Assembly: GCF_000317205.1 (NCBI RefSeq)
Contig: NZ_AJLK01000029.1
Location: 1 to 44,038 of the forward strand
Direction of reading: 5' to 3'
DNA length: 44,038 nt
From: Fischerella muscicola PCC 7414
Lineage (GTDB): Bacteria; Cyanobacteriota; Cyanobacteriia; Cyanobacteriales; Nostocaceae
Part shown: positions 32,558 through 41,545 of the stretch, piece by piece
Layout: each line of letters opens with the position of its first letter
How positions within the stretch are numbered: position 1 is the stretch's first letter
Program-made: the position numbers and the translations under genes
The notes under the pieces: generated by a model
What the model was told of the DNA's origin: nothing
Database searches by the model: none
The model's input: only the letters and a program-made list of their open reading frames with translations

Positions 32558-33454
32558 CTATTCTACTGATTTTTTTCGGTGAAAACGAATTCCTAAAAAA
32601 ATGTCGTAAAGGAAATCAAAAAAATCTTTTTTTTGGAGTAATCCTAAAGATTGATAACAATCTTTCTGATCTAACAGAGGTTTCATGAGATAGTATGTAG
32701 GCTGATAATTGTACCAAGGAATAGAAGGCCACAAATGATGAATTAAGTGGTAGTTCTGTCCGAGAATCAAAATGTTGAGAATTGGATTAGCGTAGACACG
32801 AGCATTTTTCCAGCGATCGCGCTCAGCAAAAGGACGATGGGGCAAATAATCAAAAAATAATCCCAAAGCTAACCCGACGATGCCAGAAGGTACAAACCAA
32901 AAATTGAGAACGTAACCTAAAAAATGGTAATGAACTGAGGCAAAGACAATTATCACCACAAATAAACGGCTGAGAAACCATTCAAGAAGTTCATACTTGC
33001 GCCAGAGACGTCGTTTGAAGAAAAATACCTCATGGTAGAAAAAACGCACTGCGATTAACCACAGGGGACCACCTGTAGAAACAAAATGATCCGGGTCGTT
33101 TTTTGGATCATTGACATGAGCATGATGCTGCAAATGTACCCGTGTAAATACTGGAAAAGCAAAAGCTAGCATCAAAGCACTACCATGCCCCAATATCGCA
33201 TTAATTATCTTGTTGCGATGGGCAGACTGGTGGCAAGCATCATGAATTACCGTACCGGAAATATGTAGGGCAATGATGTTCATGACAAATGATATCCAGT
33301 GCGGCCAGTGCCAAACCCAGTAACCAAGGCAAGATAAAACAACAATCGCCACAGCTGCCAAAAACATTAGCAGCGTCGGATTAAAACCACCGGGAGGCGC
33401 TAACAATTCTTTGGGGGGGACTGTCAGTGGCTTCTGTGCCTCCGACGTCAGCAT
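32558..33454 (-). CDS. crtR: Beta-carotene hydroxylase CrtR (desaturase-type)
   Basis: A 298-aa membrane di-iron enzyme that hydroxylates beta-ionone rings to form zeaxanthin and related xanthophylls. The His clusters are present: HDACHQSAH at about residues 71-79, HLQHHAH at about 112 and NYHLIHHLWP near 238. Four membrane segments lie between them. The sequence (PPKELLAPPGGFNP, RRLWRKYELLEWFLSR) matches the Nostoc-type CrtR I know. AGGAG lies six bases before the ATG. The length is within the family norm. It is a single-gene unit. Confidence 0.92.
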   Translation of the reverse strand: MLTSEAQKPLTVPPKELLAPPGGFNPTLLMFLAAVAIVVLSCLGYWVWHWPHWISFVMNIIALHISGTVIHDACHQSAHRNKIINAILGHGSALMLAFAFPVFTRVHLQHHAHVNDPKNDPDHFVSTGGPLWLIAVRFFYHEVFFFKRRLWRKYELLEWFLSRLFVVIIVFASVHYHFLGYVLNFWFVPSGIVGLALGLFFDYLPHRPFAERDRWKNARVYANPILNILILGQNYHLIHHLWPSIPWYNYQPTYYLMKPLLDQKDCYQSLGLLQKKDFFDFLYDIFLGIRFHRKKSVE

Positions 33455-33492
33455 CGTGAACTCCTTAATTAATCAAATGTTGCTAGTAAAAA

Positions 33493-33590
33493 AAAGGCAG
33501 AAGACAGAGGGCAGAAGGCAGAAGGGGTTCCCCACAAATTCGCTCTCCGAATCGCGAATTTGTGGGGGCCCCGCAGAAGGCAGAAGGATA
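33493..33590. repeat. GCAGAAG heptad array interrupted by a palindromic hairpin
   Basis: AGGCAGAAG-type heptads at 33495-33525 and 33573-33588 flank an element with a perfect 14-bp stem: CCCCACAAATTCGC (33530-33543) pairs with 33554-33567 around a 10-nt loop, with extra GGGG/CCCC at the edges. The layout suggests insertion of a small palindrome into a tandem repeat. Confidence 0.8.
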
Positions 33591-33723
33591 AAAAAATTTC
33601 ATACTTCACACTTCATCCTGGAAATTTTCTACATAGTTATCCTCCTTGGCAATTGGCTGTTGGTCAAGAGATTTCATTTTTTATAGGGTAAGGGGGAAGG
33701 CTAAAGTAAAAAACATTCCCCTT

Positions 33724-33747
33724 CACTTTTCCCCTAGAGGAAAAGTG
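33724..33747. terminator. 9-bp hairpin (CACTTTTCC)
   Basis: CACTTTTCC (33724-33732) pairs perfectly with 33739-33747 around a 6-nt loop in the crtR/pyk divergent spacer. No T-run follows; it may be a repeat. Confidence 0.4.
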
Positions 33748-33990
33748 ATAGCACTAAATCCACTGTGAAAAATAATAAAGTTTTAAAGTTTTGTGTAGCA
33801 AGATTTATCGATAATCTTCGCATATCATGGGCAAAATAACGGTATGATTCGAGTCGAAGCTTCAAGCTTTGATCTTTAACCTGCTAGAAGTTCCCGCTAT
33901 TAAATCAGTGAACAGTGAACAGTTATCAGTGAACATTGATAAAACTGACAACTGATAACTGATAACTGATAACTGAATTTGTCAGCCTCT
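33748..33990. repeat. pyk leader with GATAACT heptads
   Basis: The part nearest pyk (33903-33976) consists of GTGAACA, GTTATCA and CTGATAA 7-mers, including three perfect CTGATAA copies ending 15 bases before the chosen pyk ATG. No other gene or ribosome binding site is visible. Confidence 0.65.
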
Positions 33991-35760
33991 ATGCAATTGA
34001 AAGACTCTTTACGCCGAACCAAAATTGTTGCCACCATTGGCCCTGCCACCAGCAGTCCAGAAATGCTCAAAGCTATTATTGAAGCTGGTGCAACGACATT
34101 GCGATTGAACTTTTCTCACGGTTCTCATGCTGATCATCAGCGCAACATTCGCCTGATTAGGCAAACAGCCTTTGAACTTAATCAACCGGTGGGAATTCTC
34201 CAAGACTTGCAAGGGCCGAAAATTCGCTTGGGCAAGTTTGAGAATGGGTCGATAGTGCTAGCAAAAGGCGATCGCTTTACCTTAACTAATCGTCCAGTAG
34301 TTGGTACACAAGAAATTAGCTGCGTTACCTATGATTATTTAGCAGACGAAGTGCCTGTAGGAGCAAGGATTCTCCTTGATGACGGGCGCGTCGAAATGCT
34401 TGTAGAGGATATTGAAAAGGAAAAAGGCGATCTCCACTGTCGTGTTACCGTCCCTGGGACTCTTTCCAACAACAAGGGCGTAAACTTTCCTGGAGTCTAC
34501 CTTTCCATCAAAGCCATGACCGACAAAGACCGTGAGGATCTGATGTTCGGTCTGGATCAAGGTGTGGACTGGGTGGCACTTTCCTTTGTTCGTAACCCCC
34601 AGGATGTGATGGAAATTAAGGAACTAATTTCTAGCACAGGTAAAAATGTTCCAGTGATTGCCAAAATCGAAAAGCACGAAGCGATCGAACAAATGGAAGC
34701 TATTTTGGCTTTGTGTGATGGCGTGATGGTTGCTAGAGGCGATTTAGGGGTGGAACTGCCAGCAGAAGATGTTCCCATGCTGCAAAAGCGATTAATTGCT
34801 ACTGCTAATCGTTTGGGAATTCCCATCATTACTGCCACCCAGATGTTAGACAGCATGGTCAATAATCCCCGTCCTACCCGTGCCGAAGTGTCGGATGTGG
34901 CCAATGCGATTTTAGATGGTACGGATGCGGTGATGCTCTCCAATGAAACTGCTGTTGGTAAGTTCCCAGTCGAAGCTGTGGCGACAATGGCACGGATTGC
35001 GGAAAAAATCGAGCAAGAAAACATCCAAAACAACAACGCTAGCCAAGTTAGAGATCGCAAACGTTCCATTCCTAACGCGATTAGCCAAGCAGTAGGACAA
35101 ATCGCTCAACAATTGGGAGCCGCAGCCATTATGAGCTTGACTCAAACAGGCTCCACAGCTCGCAATGTTTCCAAATTTCGTCCTTGGACACCAATCTTGG
35201 CTATCACGCCCCATGTTAATGTCGCCAGACAACTGCAACTAGTATGGGGAGTCAAACCGTTATTGGTATTAGAATTGCCCTCCACTGGTCAAACGTTCCA
35301 AGCAGCAATTAACGTAGCTTTAGAAAATAATCTCGTTTTTGAGGGAGATTTAGTAGTCATGACCGCCGGTACACTCCAAGGAGTGTCTGGCTCCACGGAT
35401 TTGATTAAAGTAGAAGTTGTGACAGCTGTATTAGGACGGGGAATTGGACTTGGGCAAGGTTCAGTCAGTGGTCGTGCCAGGGTAGCACACACTAGTATGG
35501 ATGTGAGTAACTTTAATCCTGGTGATATTTTGGTTGCACCCCGGACTAGTGCCGATTTTGTCGAAGTAATTCGCAAATCCGCAGGTATTATCACTGAGGA
35601 AGACAGTCTCACTTGTCACGCCGCAGTCATTGGTTTGCGTCTCGGCGTTCCTGTGATAGTTGGTGTCAAGAAGGCAACACAAGTAATTCGAGATGGATCG
35701 ATTCTGACAATGGATATGCAACGGGGTTTGGTTTACTCTGGGGCAGTAGGAACTCCATAA
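33991..35760 (+). CDS. pyk: Pyruvate kinase with C-terminal PEP-utiliser domain
   Basis: The protein is 589 aa from ATG 33991 (a TTG at 33979 would add four residues). It converts PEP and ADP to pyruvate and ATP in glycolysis. The TIM barrel shows RRTKIVATIGPAT, LRLNFSHG, ITATQMLDSM and the signature VIAKIEKHEAIEQME; the allosteric domain ends near residue 475. The last 100 or so residues (GQGSVSGRARVAH ... EEDSLTCHAAVIGLRLGVP) are a PEP-utilising-enzyme mobile domain, a normal extension in cyanobacterial and some Gram-positive enzymes. The upstream spacer is packed with repeats and shows no Shine-Dalgarno sequence. Confidence 0.96.
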   Translation: MQLKDSLRRTKIVATIGPATSSPEMLKAIIEAGATTLRLNFSHGSHADHQRNIRLIRQTAFELNQPVGILQDLQGPKIRLGKFENGSIVLAKGDRFTLTNRPVVGTQEISCVTYDYLADEVPVGARILLDDGRVEMLVEDIEKEKGDLHCRVTVPGTLSNNKGVNFPGVYLSIKAMTDKDREDLMFGLDQGVDWVALSFVRNPQDVMEIKELISSTGKNVPVIAKIEKHEAIEQMEAILALCDGVMVARGDLGVELPAEDVPMLQKRLIATANRLGIPIITATQMLDSMVNNPRPTRAEVSDVANAILDGTDAVMLSNETAVGKFPVEAVATMARIAEKIEQENIQNNNASQVRDRKRSIPNAISQAVGQIAQQLGAAAIMSLTQTGSTARNVSKFRPWTPILAITPHVNVARQLQLVWGVKPLLVLELPSTGQTFQAAINVALENNLVFEGDLVVMTAGTLQGVSGSTDLIKVEVVTAVLGRGIGLGQGSVSGRARVAHTSMDVSNFNPGDILVAPRTSADFVEVIRKSAGIITEEDSLTCHAAVIGLRLGVPVIVGVKKATQVIRDGSILTMDMQRGLVYSGAVGTP

Positions 35761-35762
35761 GA

Positions 35763-35825
35763 ATTGTTGGTTGTTGGTGGTTGGTGGTTGTTCCTATCAA
35801 CAAACAGCAATCAACTATCAACATT
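35763..35825. repeat. TTGTTGG / CAACAAAC heptads between convergent genes
   Basis: GTTGGTTGTTGGTGGTTGG units are followed by CAACAAACAGCAATCAAC units, near-inverted copies that could form a terminator-like hairpin between pyk and the glycosyltransferase gene. Confidence 0.5.
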
Positions 35826-35826
35826 T

Positions 35827-36996
35827 TCAAAGATACTGTTTCAGCACTTCTGCCGTTGCTAGTCCTGTTTTTTCCCAGCTAAATTGATTTGCCCTAGTGA
35901 TGCTAGCCATAGATAGGCGATCGCGCAGTTGGATATTAGTAGCAATTTTAGCCATTGCGTCTGTAATTTCTTTGATATTGTATGGGTCGATGAGAATGGC
36001 AGCATCACCAGCAACTTCTGGGAGAGAGGAAATATTAGAGGTAATCACAGGAGTACCGCAGGCCATTGCTTCTAGAACTGGGAAACCAAAACCCTCCCAG
36101 AGACTAGGAAAGACGAGTGCGATCGCACCACTTATAATTTTTGGTAATTCACTATAGGGAACGTAATCCAAAAATTTGACTTGCTTAGCGATACCCAATT
36201 CCTCTATTTGCGCTTGCAACAGGGGAGTATAACGTTTATCCTGTGGCCCTGCTAACCACAATTGGTAATCAAAATGATTTGGTAAGCCTGCAAAAGCAGC
36301 AATCAGTCTATGTAGGTTCTTATGGGGATCATGTCTACCAATGTAGAGAAAGTAAGGGCAAGATTTTGATGACGGGGCTATGAAAACACACGAGAGATGA
36401 GAAGACAAAGAAGAAAGACTACTTCCTTGTCCCCCATGTCCTCCTTGTCTCCATATTCCCGTATCTTCCCTAACAGGTCGAAAATGATTAACATCATGTG
36501 CTAAGAGAATTGGCGTGATTTTCCTAGCAGGAACCTGGTAAAAATCAGTAATATCTGTGGCTGTAGCTTGGGAATTACAAATAATGTGTTGTGTCTGCTG
36601 AAGAACTTGGGGAATATAGTAGCGAAAATAGGGTGTCAGGGGCGAAAAGCGCTTAGGAAAACGCAACGGAATTAAGTCGTGAACCATCACGACAAAACGA
36701 CAATTAGAATAAAGCGATGCTTCTGGAAGAGGGGAAAAAATCAGTTGAGATTTTAAATTTTTATATATTTTTGGTAATTTAAACTGTGTCCATAGCAAGC
36801 GATCAAAATGGCCTTTTGTCCCATCCGCAGGGGTAAGATTACCAGGAATTGAGTAACATTTAAATTCTGGATAATTTAGGGCTGTTAATAAGGTGGGATC
36901 AAGAGGTTTTAAATAAGGAAAAATATTTTTAGCATAGTTACTTATACCTGTAGGTTGAGAAAATACCACAGATAAATTAATTAATAAATCGCTCAT
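35827..36996 (-). CDS. Family-4 glycosyltransferase with a repeat-derived insert
   Basis: A 389-aa GT-B glycosyltransferase. The C-terminal half carries the family-4 signature (YFLYIGRHDPHKNLHRLI; EGFGFPVLEAMACGTPVIT; ISSLPEVAGDAAILIDP). The N-terminal acceptor domain is shorter and less conserved. Residues about 173-209 (GIWRQGGHGGQGSSLSSLSS and following) are low-complexity and come from a GGAGACAAGGAGGACATGGG-type repeat also seen in the TrpE/PabB gene; the insert falls in the inter-domain linker. The start abuts the stop of the Uma2 gene with no gap, so translation is probably coupled. It likely acts in rhamnose-containing glycan synthesis. Confidence 0.9.
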   Translation of the reverse strand: MSDLLINLSVVFSQPTGISNYAKNIFPYLKPLDPTLLTALNYPEFKCYSIPGNLTPADGTKGHFDRLLWTQFKLPKIYKNLKSQLIFSPLPEASLYSNCRFVVMVHDLIPLRFPKRFSPLTPYFRYYIPQVLQQTQHIICNSQATATDITDFYQVPARKITPILLAHDVNHFRPVREDTGIWRQGGHGGQGSSLSSLSSHLSCVFIAPSSKSCPYFLYIGRHDPHKNLHRLIAAFAGLPNHFDYQLWLAGPQDKRYTPLLQAQIEELGIAKQVKFLDYVPYSELPKIISGAIALVFPSLWEGFGFPVLEAMACGTPVITSNISSLPEVAGDAAILIDPYNIKEITDAMAKIATNIQLRDRLSMASITRANQFSWEKTGLATAEVLKQYL

Positions 36997-37599
36997 TTAT
37001 TCAAACTTAATTCGCTCATAAATTTGATGATATGGTATTTGACAGTTTACTGAAAATAGAGTCAAAACTCCATCTTTATCCTCAGATTCTCTAAATAACC
37101 AATTACCATCAGAAGTTTTACTAAACTGCTCAATGTGGGTAGAATACTGGTCAATCAAAATATATTCTTGGAATTCAGGTATAGAACGGTAATAAGTAAA
37201 TTTGTCACCGCGATCGCGACTGCTTGTAGACTTTGAGAGAACTTCAAAAATTATACAGGGATTGAGGACTGTATCGTTACGTCCTTCTTCAAAAATAGGT
37301 TCATCTTTGATAATTAAGACATCAGGATAGGTGTATTGACGATAGCGAGGAATCCACAAACGTAGATCATTGGCATAAACACTGTAACATTGTTCCTTGA
37401 GAGCAAAAGTTAGAGCAATAATTAAATTAACAATGATTTGATTATGATTAATCGAACCTCCTGTCATTGGAACAATTTCTCCATCACAATATTCGCTACG
37501 GTACTCAGCAGTTTCTTCATGTGCCAAATACTCTGCTGTTGAGTAGTAACGGGGTAGAGTTTGCACAACCATAACACTAGTCTGTAGTTTCAAGCTCAC
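36997..37599 (-). CDS. Uma2-family (DUF820) endonuclease-like protein
   Basis: A 200-aa protein of the Uma2 family, restriction-endonuclease-like in fold and greatly expanded in cyanobacteria. Seen here are YYSTAEYLAHEETAEYRSEY, YCDGEIVPMTGGSINHNQI, YPDVLIIKDEP, then PCIIFEVLSKSTSSRDRGDK and FTYYRSIPEFQEYILID. The PDVLI...FEVLS pair holds the acidic and nuclease-like residues. The start may instead be ATG 37572 (MVVQTLPRYYS), the usual family opening. It is directly followed by the glycosyltransferase gene. The biological role of the family is unclear. Confidence 0.92.
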   Translation of the reverse strand: MSLKLQTSVMVVQTLPRYYSTAEYLAHEETAEYRSEYCDGEIVPMTGGSINHNQIIVNLIIALTFALKEQCYSVYANDLRLWIPRYRQYTYPDVLIIKDEPIFEEGRNDTVLNPCIIFEVLSKSTSSRDRGDKFTYYRSIPEFQEYILIDQYSTHIEQFSKTSDGNWLFRESEDKDGVLTLFSVNCQIPYHQIYERIKFE

Positions 37600-37712
37600 T
37601 AAGATAACCTTAGCCTAACATTTAAATTATCAGTTATTAGCAATCGTAAATTAGTTGTTAAAATTGATATATTAGATACCAGACTTCTTCAAGAATTCGG
37701 GTATCTTGTTGT

Positions 37713-38561
37713 TTACTCATTACCTCTTTTCCAAAAATAAAGAAAAACTCCATATATTTTCCCCAACCCTATCTGAGGCTTGATGAACATTAAGAACAAC
37801 GCATAAAAAAACAGTCTGGTTAATCTCAAGCTAAAAACTAGTTGATTTGTATATCTATCTAAACTTAGTAAATAACCATAAGTACTATTTTTGATTTTGC
37901 GGAAGACATATTTATTAGTTATAGAAGACGGTTGATGTATAACTCCAAATTTCTGAGTTACTGCGATTAAATGTCCTTGTTGGGTGTAACGTTGACAAAA
38001 ATCAAAGTCTTCATAATAAAGAAAGTAAGCAGGGTCAAATAAAGGGCATTTCCCAAAATTGGAAAGATTAATGATGAAACTACAACCTGTTATCCAATCA
38101 CATTTAATATAATCTTGGTTTTGCTCAGTGAAGAAATTACGAGACGAAATTTCACCTGTTTTAACATTAAAATAACCACCTGCAAACCAAACTTCATCAG
38201 CAGGAGTATGAATAATTGTGCCAAGAATAGAAATTTCGGGATAAGATTTAAAAAATGATTGAACTTTCTCTAAATCACTTTCTATTAAATATGCATCCGG
38301 ATTAATTATCCAAACAATTGCCTGTGGTTCTTGAGCATATATAAATTTCAGACCAAGATTACAGGCATTACCAAACCCTAAATTCTTGGTAGCATTCAAG
38401 ATAATTACATTCTCATCTTTTAGACTAACAATGGAATTATCATCACAAGAGTTGTTGATAATAATTACTTGGAAACCTAATTTTTTATCCCTGGGTAGAG
38501 AACTTATTAATTTGGCAATAAGATTTGTTGAATAATAGTTGACTGTTAAAAAATAAATCAC
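37713..38561 (-). CDS. Family-2 glycosyltransferase, rhamnosyltransferase-like
   Basis: A 282-aa GT-A glycosyltransferase: FLTVNYYSTNLIAKLISSLP, then NNSCDDNSIV, NLGFGNACNLGLKF and INPDAYLI, where the Asp acts in nucleotide-sugar and metal binding, and a late YYEDFDFCQRYTQQGH. A C-terminal hydrophobic segment (about 240-262) suggests membrane association. The gene overlaps rfbA by four bases (ATGA, 38558-38561), so it likely uses the dTDP-rhamnose made by the rfb enzymes to build O-antigen or exopolysaccharide. The acceptor is unknown. Confidence 0.9.
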   Translation of the reverse strand: MIYFLTVNYYSTNLIAKLISSLPRDKKLGFQVIIINNSCDDNSIVSLKDENVIILNATKNLGFGNACNLGLKFIYAQEPQAIVWIINPDAYLIESDLEKVQSFFKSYPEISILGTIIHTPADEVWFAGGYFNVKTGEISSRNFFTEQNQDYIKCDWITGCSFIINLSNFGKCPLFDPAYFLYYEDFDFCQRYTQQGHLIAVTQKFGVIHQPSSITNKYVFRKIKNSTYGYLLSLDRYTNQLVFSLRLTRLFFYALFLMFIKPQIGLGKIYGVFLYFWKRGNE

Positions 38562-39634
38562 GTTAATTCAATTTGACAGTCATCACCAATCATAAACCGC
38601 AAAGCTTTAGGACGCTGTGGTGCAGTAGTTAATTGCGCCCTTTGTCCAATCACACTGTCAATTATACGTTGATGAATTCCTGTTATTTTAGCACCTTCCA
38701 AAACTACACTATGCTCTATGTCGCTTTCAATAAGTTGGGTATTATCGGCAATACTGGTGTAAGGGCCGATAAAGCAGTTTTCTAAATAACAATTGCTACC
38801 TATAACTACAGGACCACGAATAGTAGTGTTCACTAGTTGAGAATTAGCACCAATTTGAACTCGTCCAATGATATTACTTTCGGCATCGATTTCCCCTAAA
38901 ATTTTTGTGTTTAAGTAGGTGTCCAGAATCAGACGATTCGCTTCTAGCAAATCATCTTTTTTACCAGTATCTAGCCACCAGCCTTCCAATTGGCAGGCTA
39001 GAACTTGCTTTTGCTGATCTATTAGATATTGAATAGCATCGGTGATTTCCAGTTCACCTCTTGCGGAAGGTTGGATACAGGCGATCGCATCATGGATAAC
39101 ATGAGAAAAAAAGTAAACTCCTACTAATGCCAAATTAGATGGGGGTACTTTGGGTTTTTCGATTAACTGCAAAACTCGCCCTGTTTCATCAATCTTAGCT
39201 ACACCAAAGGCGCTAGGATTGCTGACTTGACGCAGGAGAATAATGGCATCTTGCTGTTGAGTAGTAAATTTTTGTAAAAAGTAGCTTAAATCGCCTTGTT
39301 GAATTAAGTTATCGCCTAAGTACATGACAAAAGGCGAATTTCTTAAGAAGGGATAAGCAACTTTCACGGCGTGGGCAAGTCCAGCTGGTTTGTCTTGTAG
39401 GATATAAGTAATTTTTGCGCCAAAGCGATCGCCATTTCCGGTTTTGGCTTGTACTTCTGTTCCAGTTTCTGGGCTAATGATGATGCCAATATCAGTTATG
39501 CCAGCAGCAACCATCTCTTCAATGCCATACCACAAAATTGGTTTATTGGCAACGGGAACCAGTTGCTTTGCCCCTGTATAAGTAAGAGGGCGTAAACGAG
39601 TACCTTTACCGCCAGCCAGAATTAATGCTTTCAT
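38558..39634 (-). CDS. rfbA: Glucose-1-phosphate thymidylyltransferase, long form
   Basis: A 358-aa enzyme that makes dTDP-glucose from glucose-1-phosphate and dTTP, the first step to dTDP-rhamnose. The N-terminal nucleotidyltransferase motif LILAGGKGTRLRPLT, then KQLVPVANKPILWYG, is intact, as are YLGDNL and IEKPKVPPS. Residues about 245-345 are a left-handed beta-helix (IGRVQIGANSQLVNTTIRGP and following), the mark of the long RmlA form. It overlaps the downstream family-2 glycosyltransferase by four bases. Repeat-rich DNA lies upstream. Confidence 0.93.
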   Translation of the reverse strand: MKALILAGGKGTRLRPLTYTGAKQLVPVANKPILWYGIEEMVAAGITDIGIIISPETGTEVQAKTGNGDRFGAKITYILQDKPAGLAHAVKVAYPFLRNSPFVMYLGDNLIQQGDLSYFLQKFTTQQQDAIILLRQVSNPSAFGVAKIDETGRVLQLIEKPKVPPSNLALVGVYFFSHVIHDAIACIQPSARGELEITDAIQYLIDQQKQVLACQLEGWWLDTGKKDDLLEANRLILDTYLNTKILGEIDAESNIIGRVQIGANSQLVNTTIRGPVVIGSNCYLENCFIGPYTSIADNTQLIESDIEHSVVLEGAKITGIHQRIIDSVIGQRAQLTTAPQRPKALRFMIGDDCQIELT

Positions 39635-39781
39635 GTTGTTTGTTGGTGGTTGTTTGTTGGTAGTTGTTTGGTTAGGAGGGCACAGCTAGCTATGCACCCG
39701 TACAGTAATTAGTAGATAGTGGTTGTGGTAGTAGAAAATGGGGTAATAAAAATAAAAAACACATCAATTACTAATTATTAA
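39635..39781. other. rfbA leader, heptad repeat debris
   Basis: GTTTGTTGGTGGTTG-type units lie next to the rfbA start, and the rest is AT-rich. No gene is seen; the rfbA promoter should be here or inside the neighbouring tandem array. Confidence 0.4.
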
Positions 39782-40118
39782 CTAACAACAACCAACAACC
39801 AACCATCAACAATCAACTAACTAACAACAACCAACAACCAACCATCAACAATCAACTAACTAACAACAACCAACAACCAACCATCAACAATCAACTAACT
39901 AACAACAACCAACAACCAACCATCAACAATCAACTAACTAACAACAACCAACAACCAACCATCAACAAGCAACAATCAACTAACTACCAACAACCAACAA
40001 CCAACCATCAACAAGCAACAATCAACTAACTACCAACAACCAACAACCAACCATCAACAAGCAACAATCAACTAACTACCAACAACCAACAACCAACCAT
40101 CAACAATCAACTAATTAC
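39782..40118. repeat. Tandem array of 39-nt and 46-nt units
   Basis: The unit CTAACAACAACCAACAACCA (first 20 nt) begins at 39782, 39821, 39860, 39899 and 39938, with a period of exactly 39. It then begins as CTACCAACAACC at 39984, 40030 and 40076, with a period of 46. The longer unit is the 39-mer plus the heptad AAGCAAC. Internally the units are CAACAAT/CCAACAA heptads. The array reaches the 3' end of the rfbD gene, whose TGA stop (40107) is within it. Confidence 0.95.
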
Positions 40119-40988
40119 CAACTCTTTCAACATTTTCCTTAATCTCTGCCGCCAGTGGGGTGCATGATTTCCCAAAGTCTCAGTTATTTTGGCACATGCT
40201 AGAACTGAGTATGCAGGTCGACGGGCAGGTGTGGGATATTCTGAAGTAGTTATCGGAACAATTCGCTGTACTTTCAGAGGAAACCCTAATTCTTGGGCTT
40301 CTTCAAAAATTGCAACAGCAAAGTCATACCAGCTAGCAACACCACTGTTTGTATAGTGATAGGTTCCAGCAATTTCTGAATTCAACAAAGGTATTAATTT
40401 GGTTATGCTTTCTGCTATGTCTGTTGCCCAAGTAGGACTACCAATTTGATCTGCAACAACACGAATTTCTTCTCTTTCTCTTCCTAGCCGTAGCATTGTT
40501 TTGACAAAATTGCTTTTGCCAAAAGTGCCATAAACCCAAGCAGTACGCAGGATGAGATGATGAGTGTAAGTCTCGCGAATAGCTTCTTCTCCTGCTAGTT
40601 TAGTTTGACCATAGATACTTAAAGGGTTAGTTTTATCTGTCTCTTGATAGGGACGACAGCTGTTACCATCAAAAACGTAATCGGTGGATATGTGAATTAG
40701 AAAAGCTTGTTGTTTTTTGGCTTCCTGTGCGAGAATTTGCGGGGCGATTGTATTAATAGCTTTTGCTAATTCTGGTTCACTTTCAGCTTTATCAACAGCA
40801 GTATAAGCAGCAGCATTGATAATGATTTGTGGTTGCTTTTCTCTAATTAAATTGCATACAGTATCTGGCTGGGCAAGGTCTACCGTAGGACGTGCGACTG
40901 AAATTACATTTGCGTAGGTTGATAAACTTTGTTGCAGTTCTTTGCCTAATTGACCGTTGGTGCCGATTAGTAGAATTAGTTTACTCAT
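40107..40988 (-). CDS. rfbD: dTDP-4-dehydrorhamnose reductase
   Basis: A 293-aa extended-SDR enzyme that reduces dTDP-4-keto-L-rhamnose to dTDP-L-rhamnose with NADPH. Seen here are GTNGQLGKELQQ (cofactor loop), INAAAYTAVDKAE, ISTDYVFDG, the catalytic YGQTKLAGEE (YxxxK) and the ILRTAWVYG motif. The C-terminus is MLKELVIS, and its stop codon lies in the edge of the tandem array, so repeat expansion could alter the tail. It belongs with rfbA and rfbC in one pathway but is separated from both by long spacers; no rfbB is present. Confidence 0.94.
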   Translation of the reverse strand: MSKLILLIGTNGQLGKELQQSLSTYANVISVARPTVDLAQPDTVCNLIREKQPQIIINAAAYTAVDKAESEPELAKAINTIAPQILAQEAKKQQAFLIHISTDYVFDGNSCRPYQETDKTNPLSIYGQTKLAGEEAIRETYTHHLILRTAWVYGTFGKSNFVKTMLRLGREREEIRVVADQIGSPTWATDIAESITKLIPLLNSEIAGTYHYTNSGVASWYDFAVAIFEEAQELGFPLKVQRIVPITTSEYPTPARRPAYSVLACAKITETLGNHAPHWRQRLRKMLKELVIS

Positions 40989-41545
40989 AAATTGATGTTT
41001 TAAATAATACTTATAAGCTCCTGATTATGCAGCAAATCACCGATTTTTTAAGGTTTTTTTAATCTTAAATCAGCGGATGTCATTATGTGAATCATGAACA
41101 AAGATATAGGCAGGTAGCGATCGCCTTTTTCATGGTTAGTACAAAAATCCTTGAGTACTACTGCAACCTTGTGTTTTATTTCTTCTATTTTTTACACTAT
41201 GTTACACACTTTGTTAGGTTTTATTGATACAATTATGCCCGTGTGTTCCCTTTTTATATTTTGTTAGACCTCAGCTATAAGAATTACTGTTTTTTATAGT
41301 CTTGTTTGTCTGTGGATAAGTAGAAGGCAGACAGCAGAGGACAGATAGCAGAAGGAAAAACCCTCTTTCTAACAGAGTTCCAAAAATTAGCATTTTACAT
41401 TTGATTATGTCTAGCTACTTATTTCATATCCAAAATTGTAGAAGTAGTTGACCCATCATAGCAGTGAAATAGCCAGCTAATTCGGTGTTTTCTAGCCTCT
41501 AATTTTGGGAAAATATGCCACAGATTACGCCACAACCAAAATCAT
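40989..41545. other. Intergenic, no gene seen (557 bases)
   Basis: AT-rich. A GCAGA(C/G)AG repeat tract lies at about 41324-41355 (AGAAGGCAGACAGCAGAGG), related to the array at 33.5 kb. No coding frame is convincing. It should carry the rfbD promoter. Confidence 0.45.

Noticed and set aside
39782-40118. Possible CRISPR array
   Set aside because: Regular period but no unique spacers: the whole unit repeats, units are heptad-based, and no cas gene is near.
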